Assembly: GCA_017462755.1 (NCBI GenBank)
Contig: JAFTQM010000025.1
Coordinates: forward strand, 47,837-111,836
Source of the DNA: Lachnospiraceae bacterium
GTDB lineage: Bacteria; Bacillota; Clostridia; Lachnospirales; Lachnospiraceae
Length of the DNA: 64,000 nucleotides
Direction: 5' to 3'
Shown here: in pieces, positions 8,333-17,963 of the stretch
Layout of the letters: each line of letters opens with the position of its first letter
Position numbering within the stretch: position 1 is the first letter of the stretch
Position numbers and translations under genes: made by a program
The notes under the pieces: generated by a model
Databases searched by the model: none
What the model saw: only the letters and a program-made list of their open reading frames with translations
Told to the model about the DNA's origin: nothing

Positions 8333-9130
8333 CTATTTTTCCAATCTTGCCAAATCCTTTATGACCTCTGCGGCGATAATCAAACCTACGACCGATGGTA
8401 CAAATGCCGTCGAGCCCGGCGTGCGCCGTTTTGCATGTCCGGCTTCCTCTACCGTCCTGCTCTGCATATTCTTAGCTTCCTCACAGGATACCAAGCTCTC
8501 TTCTGCTTGTCCGTCCGATACCGACCGCTCGCTGCTCTGTGGTTCTATCGGTAGCTCCTTCGAATACACCACCTTCAGCTTCTTTACATCTCTTTTCTTT
8601 AACTCTCTGCGCATTACCTTTGCCAGCGGACAGACTGAGGTCTTATAGATATCTGTGACCTCAAACGCCGTTGGGTCCAGCTTGTTTCCGGCACCCATAC
8701 TGCTGATAATCGGCACGCCTGCCTCCTGCGCCTGCAGCACCAGCTCGATTTTCGCCGTTACCGTATCCACCGCATCCACCACATAATCATATTGGGTAAA
8801 GTCAAACTGGTGCTTGGTTTCCGGCAGATAAAAGCATTTATGCGCCGTCACCTTACATTCCGGATTGATTTCCCGAATCCGCTCCTGCATCGCGTCCACC
8901 TTGTCCATACCAATCGTCCGATGCGTCGCAATAAGCTGCCGATTCAGGTTCGAGAGACACACCTTATCATCATCAATAATGTCAATCGCACCGACTCCGC
9001 TGCGCACCAGCGCTTCCACCGTATGTCCACCGACTCCGCCGATACCAAATACCGCCACTCTGGCCGCCGCCAACCGTTGCATTACCGCATCGCCAAGCAG
9101 CAGCTCCGTTCTTGAAAATTGCTCTGACAT
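8333..9130 (-). CDS. tcdA: tRNA threonylcarbamoyladenosine dehydratase (TcdA/HesA-MoeB-ThiF family)
   Basis: A 265-residue E1-like enzyme that converts t6A at position 37 of ANN-decoding tRNAs to its cyclic form using ATP. Seen are the nucleotide-binding VAVFGIGGVGGHTVEAL, DDDKVCLSNLNRQLIA, VVDAVDTVTAKIEL and the C-terminal STAFVPSVVGLIIAAEVI. A Ser/Glu-rich insertion of about 40 residues precedes this last motif and looks longer than usual. I chose the ATG at 9130, preceded by GGAGGAG; the upstream in-frame extension is unlike the family. Lies 84 bases downstream of copA. Confidence 0.9.
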   Translation of the reverse strand: MSEQFSRTELLLGDAVMQRLAAARVAVFGIGGVGGHTVEALVRSGVGAIDIIDDDKVCLSNLNRQLIATHRTIGMDKVDAMQERIREINPECKVTAHKCFYLPETKHQFDFTQYDYVVDAVDTVTAKIELVLQAQEAGVPIISSMGAGNKLDPTAFEVTDIYKTSVCPLAKVMRRELKKRDVKKLKVVYSKELPIEPQSSERSVSDGQAEESLVSCEEAKNMQSRTVEEAGHAKRRTPGSTAFVPSVVGLIIAAEVIKDLARLEK

Positions 9131-9214
9131 ATTTCTCCTCCTGCATATGTCTCCATGCAAACACAAGCTTGTCCGGCAAAGTCTGTTGCCTTGCCGGACA
9201 AATCTTCCGCCCAT

Positions 9215-9424
9215 CTACTGTATCGACAATACCTCATAATCCTGTGCTTCTACCGTGCTCTTTAACACCTCATCCGAAATCTCCGCATTCAGCTTTACGA
9301 CTGCCGTACCTGCAGTATGGCTTACTACCGCTTCGCTTACCTCCGGCAATGCTTCCAAGCACTTCTTCACCCTTGCCTCGCAATGTCCGCACATCATACC
9401 ATCGATTTTCATTGTCTTTTCCAT
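9215..9424 (-). CDS. Nested in-frame start for a CopZ-like copper chaperone
   Basis: Codon 838 of copA is an ATG preceded by GGAGG with an eight-base gap, as good a ribosome site as any gene start here. Initiation there would release a free 69-residue HMA protein ([19 protein letters not shown]) identical to the CopA tail. That size and motif match stand-alone CopZ chaperones, which carry Cu(I) to CopA. It could be a working second start or a relic of a copA-copZ pair that fused by loss of a stop. Expression is not shown by sequence. Confidence 0.5.
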   Translation of the reverse strand: MEKTMKIDGMMCGHCEARVKKCLEALPEVSEAVVSHTAGTAVVKLNAEISDEVLKSTVEAQDYEVLSIQ

Positions 9425-11935
9425 AGTTGATTCCTCCGTTTTCTTTAAACTATTATTTTCTGCATCACTTGACGCTATCTGCCCTACTTCCTGATTTACT
9501 TTTCTCTCCAACTCTGCCCTTGCTTTGGCATCTTGCTCCTGCTGTATTCCAGAGCATTTTGTTCCTTTCCTGCGTCCCCTTTCCTCATACAGCCGGAACA
9601 GGTTCAACCGCAATGCGTTCGTTACCACACAGAAGCTCGACAGACTCATTGCCGCCGCACCAAACATCGGATTCAACTGCCAGCCAAACAGATGAATCCA
9701 TACACCTGCTGCCAGCGGAATCCCGATAATATTATAAATAAATGCCCAAAACAGATTCTGATGGATGTTCCGCAAGGTCGCCCGGCTCAATCGAATTGCC
9801 GCCGGTACATCCGACAACCGGCTTTTCATCAGCACAACATCTGCCGCATCAATCGCAATATCCGTACCTGCTCCGATGGCAATGCCCATGTCTGCCCTCG
9901 TCAGCGCCGGAGCATCGTTGATACCGTCACCGACCATCGCCACCTTACCCTGCTTCTGCAATTCGCGAATAACGGCTTCCTTGCCTTCCGGCAATACTCC
10001 TGCAATTACCTCATCCACGCCTGCCTGCGCACCAATCGCGCGCGCTGTCCGCTCGTTATCTCCGGTCAGCATAACCACACGGATGCCCATATGCTGCAGC
10101 TCCTTGACTGCCTGCGGGCTATCCTCCTTGATTACATCCGCTACTGCAATAATGCCCGCAAGCTTACCTGCCTTTGCAAAAAACAATGGGGTCTTTCCCT
10201 GCTCTGCCAAGCCTTCTGCACGCTGCTGCCATTCTGCCGAAATCTCTGCCTGTGCACCGATAAATTTCGCATTACCGCCGCAAACAGCCTTTCCCTGCCA
10301 GACTGCCCGCAAACCGTTGCCCGGTAATGCCTGAAAATCGCTCATTTCCGCTTCCGCTACACATTCTGCTGGATTGCTTTTCTCCGACTTTTTCTCTACC
10401 GAACAACTATCCTCTGCAGCCGGTGTAAATAACAGCTGCTCCGGATGTGCCTTTCCGTATTCTACAATCGCGCGCGCCAGCGGGTGCTCACTGCGTTTTT
10501 CCAGCATATATGCCAAGGTAAGCAATTCTTTCGCTGCCAACTGCCCCGTGACCGGTAAAATATCCGTTACCTTTGGCTCACCGCTTGTAATCGTACCTGT
10601 CTTATCCAATGCAACAATCTGCATCTTTCCCGTCGTTTCCAACGAAGCCGCCGTCTTAAACATAATACCGTTTTTCGCACCGACACCGCTGCCGACCATA
10701 ATCGCCACCGGAGTCGCCAGACCAAGTGCGCACGGACAGCTGATAACCAGCACCGAAATACCTCGCGCCAGTGCAAAGCCGACGCTCTCTCCCACCAGCA
10801 GCCATACCAGCGTCGTAATTACCGCAATCGTGATAACCGTCGGCACAAAAATACCCGACACCTTGTCTGCTACCTTCGCAATCGGTGCCTTCGTTGCCGC
10901 TGCATCACTTACCATCCGGATAATCTGGGACAGCGTGGTATCTTCTCCGACTCTGGTTGCCTCACAGCGCAGGAAGCCGGATTGATTGAGCGTTGCCGCA
11001 GACACCTTATCTCCCGCTGCTTTATCCACCGGAATACTCTCTCCGGTCAGCGCCGATTCATTTACCGCACTGCTGCCGTCCAGCACAATACCATCCACCG
11101 GAATATTCTCTCCCGGACGCACGACAAATACATCCCCCTTGCCGACCTCGTCAATCGGCACTTCGACTTCTTCTCCGTCCCGAAGCACCACCGCCGTCTT
11201 TGGTGCCAGACGCATCAGACTCTTTAGCGCATCCGTTGTCCTTCCCTTCGAACGCGCCTCCAGCATTTTACCGACCGTAATCAGCGTCAAAATCATCGCC
11301 GCCGATTCAAAATAAAATTCATGCATATAGTCCATGACTGCATCCGCATTGCCCTGCACCTGCGCATCCGTCATGGCAAACAACGCATAAGTACTGTACA
11401 CAAATGCAGCTCCGGAGCCAAGTGCCACCAATGTATCCATGTTTGGTGCCCGATGCCACAGACTTTGAAAGCCACTGATAAAAAACTTCTGATTGATTAC
11501 CATGATGATAACGGTCAAAAACAGCTGCAGCAAGCCCATTGCCACATGGTTGCGTGCGAGTGCCTCCGGCACCCGCCAGCCCCACATCATATGTCCCATG
11601 GACAAATACATCAGCACCGCTAAGAATCCCAGCGAAGCAAACAAACGGTGCTTCAACACCGGTGTTTCCCTGTCCTTTAATATATCCTCTTCTGCTGCCT
11701 TGCTTTGGCCGCTTCCGCTCCTGCCCTGTCCTCCCGTCTGCTTTTTTTCTGCTCCATAACCGGCTTCTTCCACTGCCCGAATAATCTCCTCTGCCGACGC
11801 ACTTCCCTCGACACCCATTGAATTGGTCAGCAGACTGACCGAGCAAGCCGTCACTCCCGGCACCTTCGACACTGCTTTTTCTACGCGCGCACTGCACGCC
11901 GCACAGCTCATACCTGTCACTGTATACTGTTCCAT
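9215..11935 (-). CDS. copA: Copper-transporting P1B-type ATPase with N- and C-terminal metal-binding domains
   Basis: A 906-residue membrane pump that exports Cu(I) using ATP. Order: HMA domain with GMSCAAC (residues 8-14); transmembrane helices; actuator TGES; transmembrane CPC (Cys400-Pro-Cys402); phosphorylation site DKTGT (Asp444); nucleotide domain with a low-complexity insertion; GDGINDAP; last helices; then a charged linker of about 65 residues and a second HMA domain with GMMCGHC (Cys849, Cys852). A C-terminal HMA is unusual for CopA. It reads as a fused CopZ chaperone and keeps its own ribosome site. A 37-residue membrane protein gene lies 24 bases upstream. Confidence 0.95.
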   Translation of the reverse strand: MEQYTVTGMSCAACSARVEKAVSKVPGVTACSVSLLTNSMGVEGSASAEEIIRAVEEAGYGAEKKQTGGQGRSGSGQSKAAEEDILKDRETPVLKHRLFASLGFLAVLMYLSMGHMMWGWRVPEALARNHVAMGLLQLFLTVIIMVINQKFFISGFQSLWHRAPNMDTLVALGSGAAFVYSTYALFAMTDAQVQGNADAVMDYMHEFYFESAAMILTLITVGKMLEARSKGRTTDALKSLMRLAPKTAVVLRDGEEVEVPIDEVGKGDVFVVRPGENIPVDGIVLDGSSAVNESALTGESIPVDKAAGDKVSAATLNQSGFLRCEATRVGEDTTLSQIIRMVSDAAATKAPIAKVADKVSGIFVPTVITIAVITTLVWLLVGESVGFALARGISVLVISCPCALGLATPVAIMVGSGVGAKNGIMFKTAASLETTGKMQIVALDKTGTITSGEPKVTDILPVTGQLAAKELLTLAYMLEKRSEHPLARAIVEYGKAHPEQLLFTPAAEDSCSVEKKSEKSNPAECVAEAEMSDFQALPGNGLRAVWQGKAVCGGNAKFIGAQAEISAEWQQRAEGLAEQGKTPLFFAKAGKLAGIIAVADVIKEDSPQAVKELQHMGIRVVMLTGDNERTARAIGAQAGVDEVIAGVLPEGKEAVIRELQKQGKVAMVGDGINDAPALTRADMGIAIGAGTDIAIDAADVVLMKSRLSDVPAAIRLSRATLRNIHQNLFWAFIYNIIGIPLAAGVWIHLFGWQLNPMFGAAAMSLSSFCVVTNALRLNLFRLYEERGRRKGTKCSGIQQEQDAKARAELERKVNQEVGQIASSDAENNSLKKTEESTMEKTMKIDGMMCGHCEARVKKCLEALPEVSEAVVSHTAGTAVVKLNAEISDEVLKSTVEAQDYEVLSIQ

Positions 11936-11959
11936 AGTTTCCTTCTTTCTACCCGGATT

Positions 11960-12073
11960 CTAATATTCATACCCGCTCAAGCAGACGCCTTCTCCTTTAA
12001 AATGACCGCGACCTTTCCAAACTGCCAGTACCAATATCGCTGCTATCACAATAATTATAATCGTATCTTCCAT
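11960..12073 (-). CDS. 37-residue single-pass membrane protein upstream of copA
   Basis: A short ORF: MEDT, then a hydrophobic helix (IIIIVIAAILVLAVW), then a basic tail HFKGEGVCLSGYEY with one cysteine. It resembles the FeoB-associated Cys-rich small membrane proteins, whose tails read KHFKGxGxCCG, but has lost the Cys pair. The stop is 24 bases before copA and the ribosome site (AGAGAGAG) is modest. Likely cotranscribed with copA and possibly a metal-site accessory; that role is inference. The surrounding stretch 11936-12247 holds only this gene, a probable -10 near 12100 and a terminator. Confidence 0.65.
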   Translation of the reverse strand: MEDTIIIIVIAAILVLAVWKGRGHFKGEGVCLSGYEY

Positions 12074-12167
12074 AAATTACTCTCTCTTTCTGCAATATAA
12101 ACCATTATATACCCTCGAACAAGAAGATTGCAAGTGCAAGTTCGTTTAAACTAACCATTCATACAAA

Positions 12168-12203
12168 AAGCCGGGATACTGAAATTTTCCAATATCCCGA
12201 CTT
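12168..12203 (-). terminator. Terminator of the chemoreceptor gene
   Basis: Stem AAGCCGGGATA/TATCCCGACTT with one mismatch, followed on the minus strand by T residues, 45 bases past the stop at 12248. Confidence 0.7.
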
Positions 12204-12247
12204 CCGTCACTCATATCCTTTTTTACCAAAAATCCCGGTACGTTCGC

Positions 12248-13726
12248 CTATTCCTCGCGCTTTAACAGCTTGCTCATCTCATCCACCATTTCGTTGATGG
12301 CACCTGCCTGTGTCGCAACCTCCTGCGTATCATTTGCATTGCTTTCAGCCATATCGTTGATTGAAATGAACTGGTCATTTGCATTTCGGATATTTTCAGC
12401 AATCTCCTGATTAATCGATACCGTCTTTTTGATTACCTCTGCCTGCTTACCATGTGCCTCGCCCATCGTATCAATTGCATTTACCGAAGCATTCAAAAGC
12501 TCTGTCATATCCTTCATACTCTGGAATACATTTGCAAAATATTCATTCTGCGTACCAAGCTTTGTCGAATTTTCCTCTACCTGCAGAGTAATTTCACGCA
12601 CGTTATTCTGTACTCGTTCAATTACTTCCTCTACCTGCTTTAAGGTCTCCTGCGTATTATTTGCCAAATTACCAACCTCTGTCGCAACTACCGCAAAGCC
12701 TCTGCCCGCTTCTCCGGCTCTCGCTGCCTCAATCGAAGCATTCAGCGCCAACAGATTCGTCGAAGAAGAAATTTCGCTAATCAGCTTTAAAGTAACACCA
12801 ATTTCCTCCACCGCTCCGGAGAGCTTCTGCGCAATGTCATTGGTCGCCTTCATGGACTCAGATACCTCTCCATTTACGGTGCGCAAACCATTCAACAATC
12901 GCTCGTTCTCGCGCGACTTATCCAACAAATCCTTCGAGGTAACCTCTACCTTCTCTACATTATCCGCTACGACCTTCTCCCACTCACTCAATTCTCCAAG
13001 GTTCGTCATACTCTCATTGGTCTTTTCCTGCAACATCGAACTGCTCTCTACCAGATGCGCGCTCGTCGCAGCCAACTCCTCTGCCGAAGCACTTTCATTC
13101 TCCGAAACAGCGGATAACGCATTGCCCGCCGTATACAACCGCTCAGATAACTGCTGTACCGAATTCAGTACATTCATCACCTGCTCGTTATTCTTTTCCA
13201 ACTCATCCTTCTTCGCATTTACCAAGAAATGAGATACGAAAAATACAAAAATAGTTAAACCTGCCAGCGACAAAACAAGCGCCACCAGACACATCAGAAC
13301 ATCCGTGATAAACAATTCATCCTTAACCGGCATCAAATCCGTGCCACGAATTGCCCATCCGATAAACAGCGAAACCATACAAGCCAGTCCGCTTGCCAAT
13401 AACATCTTAATATCCAAGAAGAATGCTATCAGAATTAAGAAGAAAAATAAAAAGCCCCAAAAGGTTCTGGACGGAAGCATATACAGGATACAATTCCACT
13501 GTACTACTAAAACAATTGCAGAAAACAATTTACCGACCTTCAAACGGCCTTCTTTCAAATAGCCATCCGCATCAAAGGATGGCTTTACGATCACGATTGC
13601 TATTACAAAAAACGTAATATCCATCAAGCCGAACAAAATCGTACTCAGCCACGGAACCTCCGGATAAAATCCCAACAGCTTTTCCGTGTTGAACATTACC
13701 GTAGCACACATACAAGCAGATACCAA
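12248..13726 (-). CDS. Methyl-accepting chemotaxis protein with a premature in-frame TGA upstream
   Basis: A membrane chemoreceptor-type protein. About six hydrophobic segments (residues about 1-175) lack a large extracellular ligand domain. The cytoplasmic signalling domain holds the hairpin tip [33 protein letters not shown], here cited in two parts: [20 protein letters not shown] and [14 protein letters not shown]. Reading the same frame upstream gives a GTG start at 13792, eight bases after GGAGG, 17 sensible codons (GKKKTAVEVYLSAVFK), then TGA at 13739-13741 and the open frame. That looks like a CGA or AGA to TGA change at codon 18. Downstream initiation at TTG 13726 or a later ATG is possible but lacks a clear ribosome site. 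Confidence 0.82.
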   Translation of the reverse strand: MVSACMCATVMFNTEKLLGFYPEVPWLSTILFGLMDITFFVIAIVIVKPSFDADGYLKEGRLKVGKLFSAIVLVVQWNCILYMLPSRTFWGFLFFFLILIAFFLDIKMLLASGLACMVSLFIGWAIRGTDLMPVKDELFITDVLMCLVALVLSLAGLTIFVFFVSHFLVNAKKDELEKNNEQVMNVLNSVQQLSERLYTAGNALSAVSENESASAEELAATSAHLVESSSMLQEKTNESMTNLGELSEWEKVVADNVEKVEVTSKDLLDKSRENERLLNGLRTVNGEVSESMKATNDIAQKLSGAVEEIGVTLKLISEISSSTNLLALNASIEAARAGEAGRGFAVVATEVGNLANNTQETLKQVEEVIERVQNNVREITLQVEENSTKLGTQNEYFANVFQSMKDMTELLNASVNAIDTMGEAHGKQAEVIKKTVSINQEIAENIRNANDQFISINDMAESNANDTQEVATQAGAINEMVDEMSKLLKREE

Positions 13727-13833
13727 AATGATAAGTCCTCACTTAAATACTGCTGATAAATATACCTCTACTGCCGTTTTCTTTTTACCCACACCATTAT
13801 CCTCCTTTGCAAATATATAATATCAATGTCAAT

Positions 13834-13862
13834 ATTATATCAAATCCCCATGATATTGTCAA
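13834..13862 (-). promoter_or_regulatory. Promoter of the chemoreceptor gene
   Basis: Minus strand consensus TTGACA, 17 bases, TATAAT, ahead of GGAGG and the GTG start at 13792. It supports 13792 as the original start. Confidence 0.65.
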
Positions 13863-13935
13863 TTAATTAACAGTTTTGTTCATTCTTTTCACATAATGGC
13901 ATAGTTGTTATTCAAAATGGCGGACTTTTATGCAA

Positions 13936-15135
13936 TCAAATCTCTACTTTATGCAATAAATAATCCAATGCATTCATCCGCCGAATTCCTTCATAATCCG
14001 CAATCGGATCATTGTCCAATGTCAAAATACACTTCGGATAATGGTCCTGTATCTTTTGTAGCGGTCGCAATTCTCTCTGCAACGTAGCTTCCTCCCGCAC
14101 CGTTGCTGCTACTTGAATGTATTTAAGCCCATTCTCATTTTTTGCCACAAAATCCACTTCAACATCATCTAATTTACCAACATATACCTCGTAACCTCTG
14201 CGAATCAATTCCAAATATACTACATTCTCCAAGATATGCCCTATGTCTCTTCCGGTGTTTCCCAGCATGGCATTTCGTAATCCGATGTCAACGATATAAT
14301 ATTTTTCCAGGGTCTTTAAATACTGTTTCCCCTTGATATCATATCGTTTTGCCTGATATACAATATACGACTCTAAAAATGACACAATAAATCCTTCCAC
14401 CGTTCGCACATTGATATTTCTTCCATTTGACACCATCGTATCGCTGACTTTTTTGGTTGATAATTGATTTCCGATGTTGTCCATCAAAAAACGAATGACA
14501 CTTTCCATCATCATAACATCAGCTACTCTTTTTCTCGTAATAATATCCTTTACTACAACCGTATCGTAAATGCTTTTGAGATATTCTTTTATCTGACTCT
14601 TCTCCAAATTCAAGGTGTACGGAAAAGATGAATCTTCAATATACTCGCGATACAACTGCTCCGTATTATCCGGATTTCCCTTTGCTTCAACAAACTCTGC
14701 AAAAGACAGCGGAAGCATCTCTATCGTCACATATCTCCCGGAAAGTAGTGTAGCCAGTTCTCCCGACAACAAATAGGCATTTGAACCGGTCAGATAAATA
14801 TCCACATTATCTTTCAAAAAGCAACTGTCTACTACCTTTTGAAATTCATTTACATTTTGTATCTCATCCAAAAACAAATAATTCATTCGTTCCGGTACAA
14901 TACGTTCTTTAATATACTGATAAAGCTTTCTTGGTTCCTTTAACTCTTCGAATTCATAATCTTCGAAATTAATGGCAATAATCTGATTATCTGCTACACC
15001 TTGTTCCAGTAAATATCCTTGGAACAATTTGAGCAACGTAGATTTCCCACAACGTCTTATTCCTGTCACAACTTTAATAATCTTTTTGTCTTTATAACCA
15101 AGCAATCTCTCAAAATATTCTTTTCTTTGAATCAT
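13936..15135 (-). CDS. AAA-family ATPase with DUF4143 C-terminal domain
   Basis: A 399-residue protein of the archaeal-type/DUF4143 ATPase group. Walker A is GIRRCGKSTLLK near residue 27, Walker B is NYLFLDEIQNV, and sensor-like TGSNAYLLSGE follows. The C-terminal DUF4143 region ends with VDFVAKNENGLKYIQVAA, a nuclease-fold (PD-(D/E)xK-like) pattern. Function is unknown; such genes are patchily distributed and spread as single units. AGGAGGT precedes the ATG. The coding region is AT-richer than its neighbours, and the promoter carries two inverted repeats, both consistent with transfer and tight control. Confidence 0.85.
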   Translation of the reverse strand: MIQRKEYFERLLGYKDKKIIKVVTGIRRCGKSTLLKLFQGYLLEQGVADNQIIAINFEDYEFEELKEPRKLYQYIKERIVPERMNYLFLDEIQNVNEFQKVVDSCFLKDNVDIYLTGSNAYLLSGELATLLSGRYVTIEMLPLSFAEFVEAKGNPDNTEQLYREYIEDSSFPYTLNLEKSQIKEYLKSIYDTVVVKDIITRKRVADVMMMESVIRFLMDNIGNQLSTKKVSDTMVSNGRNINVRTVEGFIVSFLESYIVYQAKRYDIKGKQYLKTLEKYYIVDIGLRNAMLGNTGRDIGHILENVVYLELIRRGYEVYVGKLDDVEVDFVAKNENGLKYIQVAATVREEATLQRELRPLQKIQDHYPKCILTLDNDPIADYEGIRRMNALDYLLHKVEI

Positions 15136-15155
15136 ACTGCACCTCCTTTTGTTTT

Positions 15156-15233
15156 ATTATATACAAAAACTTTCTTTTTATCAATAGTTTTTGTATTACA
15201 CTACAAAAACTTTCTACATTTCAAAAGTTTTTG
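15156..15233 (-). promoter_or_regulatory. DUF4143 ATPase promoter with two tandem inverted repeats
   Basis: Minus strand TTGATA, 17 bases, TATAAT (plus coordinates 15156-15184). Inverted repeat 1 has 11-bp arms ATACAAAAACT (15161-15171) and its complement (15186-15196) spanning both promoter elements. Inverted repeat 2 has 10-bp arms CAAAAACTTT (15204-15213) and complement (15224-15233). The repeated ACAAAAACTTTCT half-sites, 43 bp apart, suggest a repressor bound at two operators. Confidence 0.7.
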
Positions 15234-15250
15234 CACTCTCGTATCACACA

Positions 15251-15280
15251 AAAGAACCGGTGCATTCCCACCGGTTCTTT
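15251..15280 (-). terminator. Terminator hairpin after the DUF6033 gene
   Basis: A 12-bp perfect stem AAAGAACCGGTG/CACCGGTTCTTT with a 6-base loop, 35 bases past the stop at 15315; the T-run is poor outside the stem. Confidence 0.65.
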
Positions 15281-15314
15281 CACATGTTTCATTATTGAAT
15301 TACCAAGGCTGAAA

Positions 15315-16088
15315 TTAGATACTAAAATCGAATTTCGTACCCGTCTGTGCCGGCTCCGGCTTCTCCTTGCTCCAATCTGCCTGACGGATTTTTTCCAGCA
15401 GTGCCTCTACCGAATCTGCTTTCACGCGCAGCGTAGTCACAGGTTCCATTCGCTTTTCTAAAAGCTTTTCGGCTTTTTTGTCCTTTTCCTCCTGCTTCTC
15501 GGCCTTCTTTGCTTCTTCCGCCTTTTCTTCCTTTCCCTTCTCCAGACGCTCTTGCTGCTTTTCACTTGCCTTCTGCAGCTCTGCAAAATAGGTTACGGTA
15601 CCGTCACTTCCTACCGAGATACCGATTCTGGTCACTTCCACATCCTGTGCTTCCTCGGCTGACTCCAGCTGCTCCTTAATCTCTCCGAACTGCGCCAACG
15701 CATCGTCGATAATACCGATATACTTCGCCTTTACTTCCTCATCCGCAGCCATCTGCTCTAACGTATCCGGGTCAATCAATACGGTATAATCCTTCTTGCC
15801 CATTGCCAGATAGCGTGCTGCCTCTGCCTCACTCTTATAATCCGCAACGATAAAATCCATGTTGCCGTACTTTGCCTTCAGCTCTTCCAACAGATTTTTG
15901 GCATTCTCACTTAATTTTGCCGGCTCCTTCGAAAACGCCGCCTCGCCCTTATGATAAATCGCTTCTGTCTGCTCGGATGCCTTATCCGGCTGTTTCTTGT
16001 CTGCTTTCTGCTCCTTCACTTTCTTGTAAATCGAAGTCGCATCGGCATAGTTGCTTTGATACTTCTGATATCCACTGATTCCATTCAT
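15315..16088 (-). CDS. DUF6033 family protein
   Basis: A 257-residue protein starting MNGISGYQKYQSNYADATSI. The middle (about 85-160) is a folded domain with NMDFIVADYKSEAEAARYLA and YTVLIDPDTLEQMA. Residues about 185-225 are a Lys/Glu-rich coiled coil, and the tail ends GTKFDFSI. The pattern matches my memory of DUF6033, common in Lachnospiraceae and of unknown function. No signal peptide or catalytic motif is visible. ATG 16088 is chosen because GGAGG is nine bases upstream. Transcribed alone. Confidence 0.72.
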   Translation of the reverse strand: MNGISGYQKYQSNYADATSIYKKVKEQKADKKQPDKASEQTEAIYHKGEAAFSKEPAKLSENAKNLLEELKAKYGNMDFIVADYKSEAEAARYLAMGKKDYTVLIDPDTLEQMAADEEVKAKYIGIIDDALAQFGEIKEQLESAEEAQDVEVTRIGISVGSDGTVTYFAELQKASEKQQERLEKGKEEKAEEAKKAEKQEEKDKKAEKLLEKRMEPVTTLRVKADSVEALLEKIRQADWSKEKPEPAQTGTKFDFSI

Positions 16089-16234
16089 ATGCTTCTTCCT
16101 CCTTGAAATTACAGGCATTTATCCATCCCTGCCAAAATAAAAGTAAATACAAGCTTCTCTTTTTTATATCGGCAACCTTTGCCAAAACATTAGCGCCTAT
16201 CTGCACTCCGGCACATCAAACAGAGCCTTTGCGC

Positions 16235-17863
16235 CTACTTCGCATACGTCACCTCTACTTCGATGCCCTTCGGCAGCTTGATATTGCTCTGCTTCAACGG
16301 TCCGTTCCATTTTGCCCATACCGACTTCAGCTTCTTATTCGAACTCAAATCCACCTTCGTCAGCTTTTCATTATAACTCAACGTAAGACTCTCCAGATTC
16401 GGGTATTTCTTCATATTCAGGCTGGTTACCTCCGAGCTCCAAATCGTCAATTCCTTTAATGCCGTCGAACTCTTCGGTAGCTTTAACGTTTGGACATTAC
16501 TGTTTTGCAGTACAATACTTGTCGCTCCGGTACACTTCGACACATCAATATAAGGGGTTCCGTCACTTCTTCGTTTCCCTTCCTGTTCTCCGACTCCGTA
16601 ATAGGTATGAGTCAACAAGGAATCCAAATACGGCGCATCCACCGTAAACGAAGCGGTATTACAGGTAATCTGCATCCTTTTCAGATTCTTATTTGCCTCA
16701 CCAAGTACAATCTCCGTTCCGATAAAATCGTTCAAATCCATGCTCCAAAGACTGGTCAGATATTCGATACCGGTCAAATCAGATATCGCACCGTCGATTT
16801 CCAATACGCCAATCTGATCAATCTCACCCTTGCTCAGATAGGAGTCTCCATTCAAATCATACACGCCGATAAACTTATACAAGCGCGGAAAATTCTTATT
16901 ATTGATCCGCACGACCTTTTCACGCCGCTCCTCGCTAAAATAGTTCGAAACATTATCCCCATGGCTGAAGTCAACGATATAATATTTCTCCATATCCTCC
17001 GGCGGCTCGCCCATTTCCGTGACAACATACTCTGTGTAATAAATGGAATATCCTGCCCAGTTTCCGGCTGCCGGACCATCACAGCCCTGAATTACACAAT
17101 TCAGATTCCATTCTGTTGTACAACCCGGATACCGAGCCCGCAGAATACTGCCCCACTCCATATAATCCGGTATCTCACCATACGCACCATTGGTAGCGTA
17201 GTACATAAAGATTTTTTCGCCTTCATCGTACACCTTGTTAATCTCGTATGGAATCTGCTCCGCGATATCCTCCGGTGTCGCTCCGCCGTTTCCTTTCTTT
17301 TTCATTACCGTCAGCTTGCAGGTATAGCGCTTATTATTGACATCTCTGCAATAAATCGTGGTTGTACCGGCAGCAACCGCCGTAATCTCACCCTTCTGAT
17401 TAATTTTCGCTACCTTGGGATTGTCCGAGCGCCACGCCTTTACCTTCGCTCCGTACAGTTCCAGCGTCTGCTTACCCCCTACATACATATTTGACTTCGT
17501 CCGATTCAGGGTCGGCGCTTTAATCGTCACATGACACCGATACGACTCTGTCTCAGACACAACTGCTACAATATTGACCTCACCGACTGCCTTGGCAGTA
17601 ATCAGACCAGTTTTGTCCACCGTCGCCCAATTCTTATTCGTACTTTTCCAAGCAGAAGCCTTCGCTCCCTCTAACTCCAACTGAAAGGTCTGCCCTGCAT
17701 ATATTGTAAGCTCCGCTTCATTCAGCTTTGCCATTTCCTTGTATTCACTCTTTAACTGATAATACGCCGCCGATGCGGTCGTCGGTGCCGCACTCCCCAC
17801 TAACGCTGCTACTGTCAGCAGACCCAATATTTTTTTGATCTTTTTGCTCTTGTTTCGTTCCAT
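16235..17863 (-). CDS. Secreted protein with Big2 Ig-like domains, an EF-hand-like loop and a leucine-rich end
   Basis: A 542-residue exported protein. A signal peptide (basic start, ILGLLTVAALVGSAA, ASA cleavage) leads to two bacterial Ig-like group 2 domains (about 50-115 and 115-190; WATVDKTGLITAKAVGEVNI and VAKINQKGEITAVAAGTTTI). A middle domain of unknown type contains DLNGDSYLSKGEID, a dockerin/EF-hand calcium loop, at about 340. The last 180 residues have leucine-rich-like repeats (LKELTIWSSEVTSLNMKKYP). No sortase motif or membrane anchor is seen. A role in surface adhesion or binding is inferred. ATG 17863 has GGGAG at seven bases, better than ATG 17869. Confidence 0.8.
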   Translation of the reverse strand: MERNKSKKIKKILGLLTVAALVGSAAPTTASAAYYQLKSEYKEMAKLNEAELTIYAGQTFQLELEGAKASAWKSTNKNWATVDKTGLITAKAVGEVNIVAVVSETESYRCHVTIKAPTLNRTKSNMYVGGKQTLELYGAKVKAWRSDNPKVAKINQKGEITAVAAGTTTIYCRDVNNKRYTCKLTVMKKKGNGGATPEDIAEQIPYEINKVYDEGEKIFMYYATNGAYGEIPDYMEWGSILRARYPGCTTEWNLNCVIQGCDGPAAGNWAGYSIYYTEYVVTEMGEPPEDMEKYYIVDFSHGDNVSNYFSEERREKVVRINNKNFPRLYKFIGVYDLNGDSYLSKGEIDQIGVLEIDGAISDLTGIEYLTSLWSMDLNDFIGTEIVLGEANKNLKRMQITCNTASFTVDAPYLDSLLTHTYYGVGEQEGKRRSDGTPYIDVSKCTGATSIVLQNSNVQTLKLPKSSTALKELTIWSSEVTSLNMKKYPNLESLTLSYNEKLTKVDLSSNKKLKSVWAKWNGPLKQSNIKLPKGIEVEVTYAK

Positions 17864-17898
17864 AGACATTCTCCCATCTTTTCGCTGCGGTGTAACAA

Positions 17899-17936
17899 AG
17901 GCTGCTACAAAACCATATTCGTGTTCGCAGCAGCCT
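17899..17936 (-). terminator. Probable terminator of the DHH gene
   Basis: Stem AGGCTGCT/AGCAGCCT with a 22-base loop just after the stop at 17964; weak T-run. Confidence 0.5.
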
Positions 17937-17963
17937 CTTCTCTCAATCCTATATCGTATCTAA

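Noticed and set aside
11936-12247. CueR/CsoR-type copper operator ahead of the copA operon.
   Set aside because: A -10 and some TTGCA repeats are present, but no convincing dyad with the known spacing.
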